DNA from: Sodiomyces alkalinus F11
Taxonomy: Eukaryota > Ascomycota > Sordariomycetes > Glomerellales > Plectosphaerellaceae
Reading direction: 5' to 3'
NCBI RefSeq assembly: GCF_003711515.1
Contig: NW_021167085.1
Span: 2,194,452-2,258,451, forward strand
Length of the DNA: 64,000 nt
This document shows, piece by piece, positions 1 to 11,200 of the stretch. The notes below the pieces were generated by a model. The model had not been told where the DNA came from and made no database searches. It saw only the letters and a list, made by a program, of their open reading frames with translations. A program made the position numbers and the translations under genes. Positions within the stretch are counted from its first letter, which is position 1, and every line of letters starts with the position of its first letter.

Positions 1-1200
1 CCCCGGAGAGCCTATATAGCGCGAGTAAGGGAGGTATATAACTATATAAGGGCCGCTATAAATAGCAGGTATATAAAGGAGGTTTAGGAATAAATAATAA
101 ATAAAGGAAGGAGTAACGGAGGGAGGGTATAAAGGGTGCCGCGGCGAGGGGAGAACCTTACCGGATCCGGAATAACGGAATAAAGGAAAGGACGGCGGCG
201 AGTAACCGTGGCGATAACGCACTAAGGGCGCGTGCGACCCGACACGGTACCTACTAAACTAATTAGCTAACCCCCGTTAGCTATTAGCCCGGAGGTAAGA
301 TCCCGTTTTCGAATAGCGATAAAAACGAGGCCGCGGAGCGATACCGTAGCGGCCACGTATAATGGAATTACTTATATAATAAGAACGTAGGGGTTTTTAT
401 CTATTAACGGTTTCCCCTCGAGAATTAGAGAAGGACTATTGCCTAGGTGGCTAGCCTAGCTTAGCTAAGCGAGAATGGCGTAATAAATAATAATAATATA
501 TTAGAGTATAAGCGAGGGGCCGATAATATTATAGCCGATACGCTCTTATATTAGAAGTAGGATATACGTAAGGATTCTGCTAATATCCGAGAGTAAAAGA
601 GGTATATCTAGATAATCCCTAATATAGCTATCTCCTCCTAGGTATACCTAGTAAAAGTAACGTTACCGGAGCTAACTAGGGTCTTCGAAGTAGACCCCGA
701 CCCATAATAATTATAGGATAAAGCTAGGGCTATCAATAAGTGTTATTAAGGTGCCTTTACCGTAATAGTAGCGGGAGAATAGAGTTTTCCCCCTAAGCTA
801 GAGCTTAAAATATAGATCGCTAAGTATAGAATCGACTAAGGATAGCTAATATTTTATAACCGCCTCTTAGTATTAAGGGATAGTAAGAATAGGGTTAGCC
901 ACCCGCTATAAGACTATCTTATATAGGCGATCTATAACTTAGTACTAAGTGGATACCTAGGTAAGGATAATACTATTACCCTAATCGCTTATTAGTTTTT
1001 TTAGCCCCGTATAAATTAAGATATTAGAAGATTTATACGGAATTACGATATATACCGAGCTAGCTATATATAAAGGGGTATAAAAAGAGGATTACTACGC
1101 TTACTCCCTATACCGGAGCGAATCTTTTACGATATCGTGATAGACTTTATAACGGACTTATTACCTACCCGCGAAGGTAAGTATATATATATCGCATTGA
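1..1200 (+). mobile_element. Gypsy-A: 5'-truncated Ty3/Gypsy pol fragment (RNase H tail and integrase)
   Basis: One plus-strand frame can be followed from about 390 to 1234 through stops that are TAG or TAA. It shows the end of RNase H (LEYKRGADNIIADTL near 510-560, the usual RGxxNxxADxLSR block). It then shows the integrase zinc-binding region (DIRRFIRNYDIYRASY near 1020-1065, where RIP turned the two Cys codons into Tyr). Last comes the start of the integrase core (LLPIPERIFYDIVIDFITDLL near 1100-1165). The fragment is cut by the window edge on the left and by an inverted junction near 1.2 kb on the right. No LTR is visible. The first 390 bases are equally RIP-mutated and presumably belong to the same element, but I could not assign a domain. 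Confidence 0.75.
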
Positions 1201-1249
1201 ATATAAGCACTCAAATGAGCCCTGTGTACAAGATATAGGAATTCGGCTA

Positions 1250-1660
1250 CTAGGCCACTACTCGAGGGGATATAAATCGAGTACTTTATTAGGCGGTATA
1301 CTACTATAAGGATAGTATCCCGTTTCCTATCTATAGTCGCGCTATAAACCGGCGGTAGGCCCGTGATAAAGTTAATAGATATCTCTGTAAAGGGGCGCTA
1401 AGGTACTAGGAGACTCGTTAGCTTACTATATAGCTTATAGTGCCGCGGCTTAGTGCGTTAATATATAGTATAGGTGGGTATAAACTGCCGTATATCGCGT
1501 AGGAGATAGTCCTAGAAGTAAAAGTCCGATATCCTCTTAATAGTCCTTATAACCCTATAGTGACCCACGCTGGGTCTATTATAGAAACACTGCAGGACCT
1601 TTTATCGGAGGCTAGAGTGGTCTAGTATAAAAACGCGATTCTTAAAACGAAGGATACCAC
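1250..1660 (-). pseudogene. Gypsy-B integrase (RIP-decayed, C-terminally truncated)
   Basis: The minus-strand frame shows the H2C2 region (VGHYRVIRT ... RDIRQFIPTYTIY, Cys codons mutated to Tyr). The linker that follows has the usual basic character (TKPRHYKLY). The core starts with EISINFITGLP and continues with DTILIVVYRLIKYSIYIPS, the position where family members read V-x-V-D-R-L-T-K. The frame loses similarity at about 1240, before the second and third catalytic residues. This is part of the pol of Gypsy-B and is not functional. Confidence 0.75.
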
Positions 1661-1719
1661 CACTCCTAGACTAATATCCGTACGTGGTATTATCACCGTG
1701 GACTTCACGCCACCTAGTG

Positions 1720-2377
1720 TAAAAAGGATTATCCGCTTACGCCTTTACTACCTCTTCTAGTAAGGTAGGGGAATTAAAATCGGGAATACGATCGGGGGTA
1801 GTACGGGAACCACGTTGGCTCCCGATAAGGCCTAAAATAAACTGCCTTAATATAGGCTCTAAAAAAAGATTATCCGCTTACGTCTTAACTACCTTTTCCG
1901 GTAAAATAGGAGGAGCGGGAATAGCGCGGGTACTATCCTGGGTCCTATATAGGCCTAAGGCAGAACGCTTTAAAGGAATATTATCCGCTTATATCTCTAC
2001 TACTAAGATAGGAGGAGCGGGGTCTAAAGAAAGGTTATCTGTTTACGTCTCGACTATTAAGGTAGGAGGAGCGGGAAAATCATAATCGGGGCTATTATGG
2101 GAACCATGCTGGTTCCCGATATAGCCTAAAACAGGACGCCTTAAGAAGAACTCTAAGATAGAAAAAGGATTATCCGCTTATATCTTAACCACCTTTTCCG
2201 GTAAGGGGGAGTTAATAGCGGGAATATTAGAACCGGGGGTATTACGGGAACCATACTAGTCCCCGATATACCCTATAATAAAACGCTTCGAAAAAGACTC
2301 TACCGCCTTAGTCCGGTTAGTAACTAGGGCGCGCTTATAGGGCGCGTGCTAAGGCTTCCTTAATAGCCTATCCGCGG
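1720..2377 (-). repeat. Imperfect repeats in the RNase H-integrase linker of Gypsy-B
   Basis: The core ttatccgctta(c/t) recurs at 1729, 1870, 1981, 2035 (as ttatctgttta) and 2170. A hairpin-like block gggaacca-NN-tggytccc recurs near 1808, 2099 and, diverged, 2250. On the minus strand the repeats encode variants of PEKVVKx*ADNPF and of GYIGNQHGSHNSP, so they lie in coding frame between RNase H and integrase. The unit length varies (about 50-140 bp). This linker is normally short and non-repetitive in Gypsy elements. Confidence 0.7.
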
Positions 2378-2382
2378 GGTTT

Positions 2383-2665
2383 TATCGTATAGGCAGGACC
2401 ACGATATAGTCTATAGGGGATCCAGGGGGGATCCACTCTATAACTAAGGGCTTCGGATATCGGGGACTTCGGGTATTAGGATATAATAAGGGTGGATACC
2501 GGAAAAGACCGGATAGGATCTAAATAATATAGTGCCTAAAATAGAGTCTTCACCACCTAAATTAAGAATATAAGAGACTCTCCTAGATATACCTTAACAT
2601 AATACATATATATAAGATTTTTACTCTACTAAGTTAATTATTTAAGTGCCTTTTAACGTGCGATA
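2383..2665 (+). repeat. Copia-1 5' LTR
   Basis: It matches 15553-15835 along its whole length, and the differences are almost all C/T or G/A. It starts tatcgtatag (from tgt) and ends cgata (from cgaca). It is more heavily RIP-mutated than its partner: for example aatacatatatataag stands against aatacatacacacaag. Confidence 0.92.
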
Positions 2666-2690
2666 GTTATAAGCCCGGTTTATAACGCCT
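2666..2690 (+). other. Copia-1 primer-binding-site region
   Basis: The sequence gttataagcccggtttataa directly follows the LTR end. The same stretch, reversed, abuts the Copia-2 LTR at about 25361-25380. Conservation between two elements at this exact position supports a primer-binding site. I did not assign the tRNA. Confidence 0.5.
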
Positions 2691-2851
2691 AAACGATAGA
2701 TATTAATAAAGCTACCCCTATTCCACTATAAAGAAGCAATCACGTCTATATAAGCACTCTTAAATAACTACTATTAACCTAATCAGAGTAATTAAAAGAT
2801 TAATCAACCTACCTATTAATTAACTAACCGATAAACGATAAATTAATAAAG

Positions 2852-5800
2852 ATATTTTCTAACATATCTAACGACGAATAGAAGGCGGCTACTACTACCC
2901 TTATTAACTAGAGGGAGTAGGCGGTTTAGGAGCGCGCCGTACGCGGTAAATCGGCCTCTTATTAGGATAACTACCTTAATCCAAAGCTAAGCGATAAGGA
3001 GGCTAACGCCTATCTCCTCCCTATACCTATACCCCCTATCATTCGTAAATACGAAGCCCTCGCCGCGGACCCTAACGCGGAGGAGGCCACGGCTACCACT
3101 ATCACGGCTACTCCGTCTTCTACTATCACGCTAGAGGGCGATAAGGCTATAGATACTATAGACGCCGCCGCTACGGCCGCTACTACGGCGGCTACGGCCG
3201 CCGGTAAGAGGAAGACGGCCGCTCGCCGTAAGGCTACGGCCGTAACGAAAGAACCACCGACTAGGACGCCTACGTCTATCGATAACCTCTTTAAAAAGGG
3301 GCGTACGCGCTACCTATAAGATCGCCGTATAAACCGCGAGGAAAAGGTAGACTACGACGCGTAGTAGAAGGAGTTTAATAAGGTATGCTCTTATATCGAA
3401 GGGACTATATATACTATATTATATAACCTCCTCGCCTAGCTATAGGATAACACCGTAAATAACCCGCGGGCCTGGATTACTCTCCTACACACGCACGCAG
3501 GACCGATACCTATAGACCTTTATAAGGAAGCGCTAGTCCTATACCGATAATATACTACGCCTATAAAGGCTATACCTAAGGATATAGACGCTTAGGTGGT
3601 AAGCTAAAAAAGAGCGATAATACACCATAAATATATAGGGGTTTTAGAGCTATTAAGCGCGGACCGTTAAGTAGAAGACGCGTTAAAAACCGTTAGACTT
3701 ATTACCTAGGCATAGAGTAATAACTACCTAGTGAATAACTACGATAAGATTACGGAAAACGAACTAACGATTAACGACTTCGTAAAGGCTTTACGGGCGG
3801 TTCTTAGTAATATAAAGAACCTATAATCCACCGCTATAAAGCCTAGAGTTAGAAGAGACACCTTTAATACCCTTAGGAACCTCCCCGATATTAAGGATAC
3901 TACTAATAACGATAATAATAAGAAGCGCCCTTATAGTAACACATCCGTAAAGGCTATCCCTCCCGTAATAAGGAGGCCTTATAAGATATATAAGAACACC
4001 TATACTACCGCCGCCTATTAATACGTAAGGCCGGATATACGCCCTTATACCTAGCGTAGCTATAAAGATATTATAAAGGTCGCGGAAAAGAAGATACGTA
4101 TTTATAGTTTTAAAAGCCGCGTGGATACCGCGATATAGAAGAGGCGGGAAGTAGTAGCTACCACCGCTAATAAGATAGAGGAAGTCTAGGAAGATTGACT
4201 CTATAATACTACGCCTACTATTACTATAGTTTATAAAGACCTGTCCGTTACCGCGACGGGGAGACTAGGAGCCCCCCTAACCTAAGGGGTAGCGCGTTAT
4301 GGTACGACGATACTATTAAGATTATAATAAGAATAGGGGATATCCCTTTCTATTAACTAAGCCAGAGCGCTATCACACTACGCGATCCTAGACTTAGGAT
4401 CGTTAATCTATATCTTTAATAATCGAGGCCGTTTTACAGCCGTTAGACTACCCACGGTTAGTTTATTAACGCTTTAGGTGGGTATTTATAAGGCTTCTAT
4501 CCTCGTATACGGAGATATTAAGCTACGTGTATAATCTCTAGCGGGCACGAAAAGGCTACTACGTCTCCGTGACGTTATATACTATAAGGAATTCGTCACT
4601 AATATCGTCTCGGAATACCAGCTACGCCTATAAGGTTACCGCTAGGATACTGTAAACGATACTATTATTAGATCCGCCGATAACCGGCCTATCTATAAGC
4701 TGCTAGATATCCACGGCTAGTATATAATCGAGCGCGTAGAAGCCACGGCCGCCACCGCGTTCACGGTCTTAGTAAGGCACCCCCGCGATAACCCGTATAG
4801 AAGATCACGATAACCGCGGTAACCGTAGAAGACCACGGTATAACGGTAGCACGAACGCCTCGGCCACTACGGCACCGATACTCTCGTAAAGATCGTCGAC
4901 GCTACTTAGGGGGTAGAGATAAAGGGACTACGTATAACGGACTATAACGCGTATAGATAGTCGTAAGTGCCTACGTAGATCCGGCGGATCCTATCCTTTT
5001 ACCTGTTAAAGCCCGGAGAGGCCCTAGCTATTAATTTTCACGATCTAGAAAAGGCGGAGTAGTTAGCGGGCGGACTATATAAGTCTATTATATTCGTTAC
5101 AGACGTGTATATAGGTTATACGTGGGATTACTACCTATAGAAAAGAGACTAAGGCTCTATCCTACACGCTTTAAAGGATGTTTTTACCCTACTTAAGACC
5201 TAATTCGATATTAGGCCACGCGTTTTACGGGCCGATTCTAAGATATTTTAGCACCTAGAAGTCGTTGCTTTCCTCGCTACTAAGGGGGTGGAAGGCTAGC
5301 CGTCGGCACTATATTCACAGGATCAGAATAGCGTTATAGAACGGATTAAAGGTATTATTAAGAGAAAGGCGAGGGCTATAAGGATTAAAGCTAATCTGCC
5401 TATATCTATCTAGCCTAAGATCTTCAAGACTACTATATATCTATATAACATAATACCACGATATATTAACGACTAGAAGATACTATGCGAAGGCCTGCGC
5501 GGCCGTTAACCTAACCTTACGCACCTATAAGCTTACGGCTATAAAGCCTTTATAAAAACGCGCGATGCCTAAGCTAAAAGAAACCGCCTATAAAGGCTAG
5601 AACTAAAGGCATAGATCGGCTATTATATCGGATACTAATCCTCGAATAGGTTCCGTATTTAGCTACTATACCTAACGGATATTATCACCACGAGAGACGT
5701 AGTCTTTAACGAAGACGAGATATTTAACGGCAGGATTAAAACGCTATAAGCTATAGCTTCCGCTAAGGAAATCGGGGAACGCCTATAATCTATCCATATT

Positions 5801-6249
5801 ACCTATACCACGACCGCGAATAGGCTGCTATTAAGGGGTATAGCTATAGACGTATTAGATCTCGAGTCGGAAGACTCTTACGCCACCGCTATTACTATAG
5901 ATAAAGGCGAGGCCGTCGCTATTACTATAAGAGAGGCCACTACTATTACTATAGACTATACCGCTATTACTACGGGCACCGCTATTACTACGGATACTAC
6001 TATTACTATAAGAGAAGACTATACCACCGCTATTACTACGGACACTTCACGGTTTACTATTACGAGGTTTAAACCGTTTCCCACGCCTCTAATATCCCCT
6101 AAAGATCCCGTGCGCGCGTTCCTTATAACATTAGCGGTGGTTAGGGGCGCTAAGGTGGAAGAACACGATAACCACTAACGGATAGCTATAGGTGCCCCTA
6201 GGGGGTGCTTATCGGCTATACTCCTATCGGCCGAGCGCCTATTACCCGC
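2852..6249 (+). pseudogene. Copia-1 gag and pol (protease/integrase part), RIP-decayed
   Basis: The frame begins at ATA 2852, probably a RIPped ATG, and reads a gag N-terminus (FSNISNDE). A low-complexity Ala/Thr stretch follows near 3090-3190, then a basic segment and a gag core (NNPRAWITLL near 3455). Around 4380-4440 comes a protease-like LDLGSLIYIF. The GAG-pre-integrase motif HERLGHYGTDTL lies near 4850, and an integrase core with ADSKIF and ALYSQDQNSVIERI near 5230-5345. Stops are TAG/TAA at expected Gln or Trp codons. The frame is interrupted at 6250 by Gypsy-C. Confidence 0.82.
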
Positions 6250-6254
6250 GCGCC

Positions 6255-6468
6255 TGTGAACGACTAGTCATAGGTCGTGGCACTAAGTGAGGTCGTAATA
6301 ATAGATTATCTAGAACTAAGGAAGGAAGAAGGAAAAGGAGAAAAGTCTATAGCGCTAGGCTAGCTATAAGGTAGCGATAACTTAGCGATATAGGTCCGTT
6401 AACTAAGCGCGTAGTTAGGAAGATCCGGAGTATAGCCGGATTCTTTATATCGGGGTTAACCCGTAATA
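6255..6468 (-). repeat. Gypsy-C 3' LTR
   Basis: It is 214 bp and matches 13264-13477. It begins tgtgaacgac, keeping CA/TG-type sites that the partner lost, and ends gtaata. Confidence 0.92.
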
Positions 6469-6492
6469 CTATCCCCCCCCTCTCCCTCCGGG
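6469..6492 (-). other. Gypsy-C polypurine tract
   Basis: The plus strand reads ctatcccccccctctccctc immediately inside the LTR. On the minus strand this is a purine run abutting the 3' LTR, which fixes the orientation of the element. Confidence 0.7.
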
Positions 6493-6599
6493 GGTTATAT
6501 AACCACGCGTTACCGTCGTGGTTCGGCTCCCGCTTACGTCGCGGTGATAAAGGAATAGTCGTGTGTTTTTATCTTACCTCGCCTTTACCTCGATATTAA

Positions 6600-8201
6600 A
6601 GAAATCTTAGGTAGCCTACTAACCTTTATTCACGTGCCCGAAATAGTAATATAGGCCACCCTCGCGTAGATACTATCCGTAGATATATTAGCCCCGTTTT
6701 CCTCGTAGGCCCTTTTTTCCTCTATTCCCCTCCCTACCTTTAATAATAATAATAATAGTAATAGCGGTTACGTATATACTTTTCTTTCTTATAGCGACGA
6801 TTCCTTTAACGTCGCCCGTCCTTAGATAATATTAGTAATACTCGGCTAGTTTAAGAGTTCCCTATCTAAGGTAAGCCGTCTCTCGCTTATAATTCTTTTA
6901 TTAGGAACCCTTTACTAACTTATATCGTTTTTATAGACGGCGCTAGCCCCCGGCGATAATAGGGGTAATAATAGTAATAAGCGTGCCGCTAACGACGATA
7001 TAGGTATAAGGCTTTTACGTCTTAAGGCGATACTAACCGTATAATAGTTCGCGTTATCGCCTTTACCGCCGCCTAAGAAGAAGAAATCGGCGGGTAGTCG
7101 GCCTCCTAAATACCCTCTTAATAGCGTTTATACTAAGCCGTGCCTCCCTTATACGCGTGATATCGCTAATAGGAAGTATAAGCGCCTTTATCGTAGCTAG
7201 ACTAATCGGGGGAAGAAATACTATATATGCTTTATAAAGATATACCGGTATACTCCTCTCCTAGCGTACCTTAAAGGCCACGCGTAGAGGTTATTCGAGA
7301 CGGCTGCCCTTATTAGCGATAATAACGAGAACGCCCCTATAAGACTTCCTCCCCCCTAAAAGGTCGCGATAGTATCGCTAACTCTTCTTCTAGGGGTAGA
7401 AACCGTATCTTAACGCCTACGCGGTGTTCTAGGATACCCTTATAGCTAGGGAAGCGATAACGGCGATATTATCTATAGCTATATATTCTATAGAGGCTCT
7501 TAGCACGGTAATCGCGCTAGCCCTTTCTCCTCCCTAAGAGGTCTAAGAAGCGGTAGCACCGTAGTTAGCCTTACTACCTCTTCCTAAGGTTATTAATAAG
7601 GTAACTAAACTAGCCTCGCTTCCTCTGGTAACGGAGGTTATTAACGAGGTGGTTACGCTAGTCTCTTCTCCTCCTTTAGAGGTCGTAGAAGAGATAGTGT
7701 TAGGACTAAACGTATCGCCTTTAAAGGAGGTCGTTATTAGGGCGGAATAGCTAGCCTTATCTCCTCCTTATAAGATTATAGGTAAGGTGGTAGTTTTAGG
7801 CCTAGTCCCTCCTAATATTATAGCGGAAGAGAATGCTTATCCTACTACTCCTACTCCTTTATCGGGGTTAACGTTATAGGACGAAGACTTTAGACGCCTT
7901 AGTCTTATAAAGCTAAGGGAGTATACTCGGCTATTTAGGGAGATACTCGTACTCGGTCGCGCTAATATTATAATCTCCGAATTCTAATAATACGCGAAGT
8001 ATAGGCGGGCTTTTACGCCTATAGGTATAACCGTCGCTAACGCGGTTATAATCCCCGATAACGGCGACGATAAAGATAATAATAAGATTAAGGAGATAGA
8101 CTCCGACCTATAATAGGGCGATAAGGGTAAGACTTTTACGGAAATCGATAATCCTAAGGATAGCGATTTTAAGGCCGAGGATATTAATCTAGGCTTATAT
8201 T
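6600..8201 (+). pseudogene. Decayed antisense ORF between pol and the 3' LTR of Gypsy-C
   Basis: On the plus strand, opposite to gag-pol, a protein-like frame is readable with only TAG/TAA stops. Near 7081-7360 it shows basic, formerly Cys-rich sequence: KPCLPYTRDIANRKYKRLYR, then KKYYICFIKIYRYTPL, with Tyr where RIP would have removed Cys. This is a spacing often seen in small fungal zinc-binding proteins. Beyond about 7600 the frame continues one register later (LVTEVINEVVTLVSSPPLEV) and is acidic near its end (KDSDFKAEDINLGLY, stop about 8201). I cannot name the family. It could be an accessory ORF or captured gene carried by the element. Confidence 0.5.
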
Positions 8202-8249
8202 AAGCGTAGCTAAGGCGCGGGGCCTATCCGGCCTAAACTAAATCCGACT

Positions 8250-11200
8250 TTTATTCCCTTCTAATTATCACGATACGATTATTTATATTAGTTCCTATAT
8301 CGTGATAGCGCGAAGGTATTTAATAGGCTATTATTCGTTACTACTAAGCCGAATTTCCCTTTAAACTTATCGAGTACCCGCGTTTACACTAATAGTTCTA
8401 GAGGTTTCTATATAGGCTTATAGTATCCTATCTATCGTACTAATACTTTATATCTTAATCCCCTACCTCGCCTTTTCGTCCTCGCGTAGAGGATTTCCTC
8501 GACTTCCTATTCTTTACTATCAGTTACTTCTCGAATAAGCGGTGGTTAAGGGTCGTTTACTACCTATCCCGGAAAGGGGTTATCGCCCGCGCGACGTAAT
8601 AAGTCCACGTAGAATTAAGGGTAGATCTACAATAACACGGTAAGCTTAACTACGTATAGGCTAATCACCTTTATAACTCGGTATTTACGATAGAGCTAGT
8701 CTAGCTTTCGCGATAATCGCGGAGTCGAATAGTTAGCTAATAATAGCTAGACTAAGTCGTTAACCTTAAAACGCTTAGCCGGTATACGATATTAGTTAGT
8801 AGACTCTTTACTCCTAAGCTACGTCGATATAATCACGGCCTAGGTAAACTCGGTCGCTTCCTATAAGCGGCGTAATAGATTATAGGCCGCTAATACTCTA
8901 GGTTCCGAAAGGGGCTCTTCGGTTATCTAGATCGGATTAACGTGGTAGCTATACTCTAAAAAGAAGGGACTAAACCCTATCGCGGAGCTCTCGCAGTGAT
9001 TTAAGGCTAGTTATACTACGGGTAGTAGGCGTTCCTAGTCGTCCTAAGCGTAATAGATAAAGGCTTATAAATAAGCTTATTCTTCTTAGTTTATACGCTC
9101 TATTACTTTATCGGTTTAGGGGTAGTATACTATACTAAGCTTACGCGATATCCGTGCGAGCTTATAAAAGTGCTCTTAGAACCTACTTATTTAGTTTAAG
9201 CCTTAGTCGCTAATAATCGACCTAGGTATTCTGTGGAACCGGAAATAATAGTATAGGAACCGTTCCGCGTAAGCTTCGGCTTCTATTATCTTTATCGCTT
9301 CTAATACTACCGCCTTAGTTAAACGGTTTATAATAATCTAAAGGTAACGCGTCTTTTTCTCGCCGGCTAATAGTAAGTCCGTTATAAAATCTATTAATAG
9401 GTCGCTCCGTATTCGTTCTAGTACCGGGAGGGGGCATAAGAGGCCTTATTTCGTATTTCTCTATATATACCCTTTTCCGTAGATATCGTAGTTCCGGATA
9501 AATCGTCGGATATCCTTATTTATCCTTAGCTAAAAGAAGCGATACGCTATTAAGGCGATAGTGTTTTCGTGTCCGGGGTATCCTCTGATTATTAAATCGT
9601 GAATTAACTAGACGATCCTCCCTTATAACGTTAACCCTTTAGTGGACCCGGGCACCTAAATTCGGTTACGGAATAGTAGTAACCTAGTCGTAGAGATTAA
9701 GTACTCGGCTATTTATAGCTTTAATTCTAATAATAGTAGGAACTATTATTCTTTTTTAGCGACCGTAAATAAGACTCCTTAATATTATTCGTCGGTCGTA
9801 AGCGTTTTATCCTATAGTTGTTATAGCTTTTAGTCCGCCTTAAAGATCGATTAACCGCTATTAATATAACGAATACTAGGTGGAATCGTGGTATTAGGAA
9901 TTAATTAAATATAATAAGATTATTCCCGTTTATCCGTTATATCTTAGGGTTTATCTTACTATTAACGCGAGAGGGCGTCCGCTATCGCGTTATCCTTTCC
10001 CTTCTAATACTTAAGTATAAAGTCGAATTATACGAGCTCGCCGGCTTATCGGCTTTATCGCTTAGTAAGCGTTCGCTTTATTATAAAGTATTTAAGGGCC
10101 TTATAGTCGGAGAGGACTATAAATTACTTATAACTAATAAGCTTAGCCCGCTATATAATTAAATAACTTATAATCGCTAGTATTTCCTTATCGTGGATTA
10201 AGTAGTTATATTCCGCTCTATTAAGTTTATAAGAGTAGTATATAGCCACGTAGCGATTTCCGTCCCTGTTTTCTTATATTAGGCTACCCCTAAGGGTAAA
10301 CCCCGAGTAGTCCGTCTCGATAAATATCTTATTTACTAGGTCCTACTATTATAGTATTAGTCCTTCTTTGAACCTCGCTTTTAGCTTACGAAAGGCCGTT
10401 TTTTCCTCGGGACCCTATTAAAAGGTATAGTCTTTCTTAGTTAGTGCTATTAACGGGGCTAAGATCCCTGAAAAATCCTTAATAAAGATTCGGTAATAAT
10501 TCGTGAACCCTAAGAAGCTTCGCACGCCCTTAACCGTTATAGGCGTTTCCTACTCGCGAATAGCTTATAACTTCTCTAGGTCGTAAGATACGCCTTTCCC
10601 CGTGGTGATTATAAATCCTAGGTACTTTATAGTCTTCACGCTAAACTCGTACTTTAACGGATCTAGGTTTAGGCCGGCGTCCGTAAGTATATGGAATACC
10701 TGCTTTACCTTCGCCTTATAGTCGGCCCGACTCCTATTAGAGTAAACTAGAATATTATTAATATAAGCGGTAATAAAGTTATTTAGGAAGCGTTATAGTG
10801 TTTTATTAATATATCGCTAGAAAGTCGCGGGAGCCTTACTTAGGCCGAACGGGTAGATAAGCTATTCGAAGAGCCTAAACTAAGTTCGGAACGCGGTTTT
10901 ATATTTATATCCTAGGGCTATCCTAATCTTGTAGAAGGCGGCGACTACGCTAAGCTTTATAAACTACTTTACTTAGCTTAGGTTCTATAGCGTTTTAGCG
11001 ATTAGGGGAAATAGATAACGGTCTCGCTTAGTAATCGCGTTTAATACTCGATAGTTATAATAAAATCGAAGTCCTCTGCCTAACTTTCTTATAAAGAGGA
11101 TAGGAGCCGCGGCTTCCGAACCACTAGCACGGATAAATCCTTTATCTATTAGGTCGGTAAGTATTTTCCGTAATACTAAGAGTTCTTCTCTTAATATATT

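Noticed and set aside
1720..2377. CRISPR-like repeat array
   Set aside because: The organism is a fungus, the repeats are imperfect with uneven spacing, and they lie in a retrotransposon coding frame.
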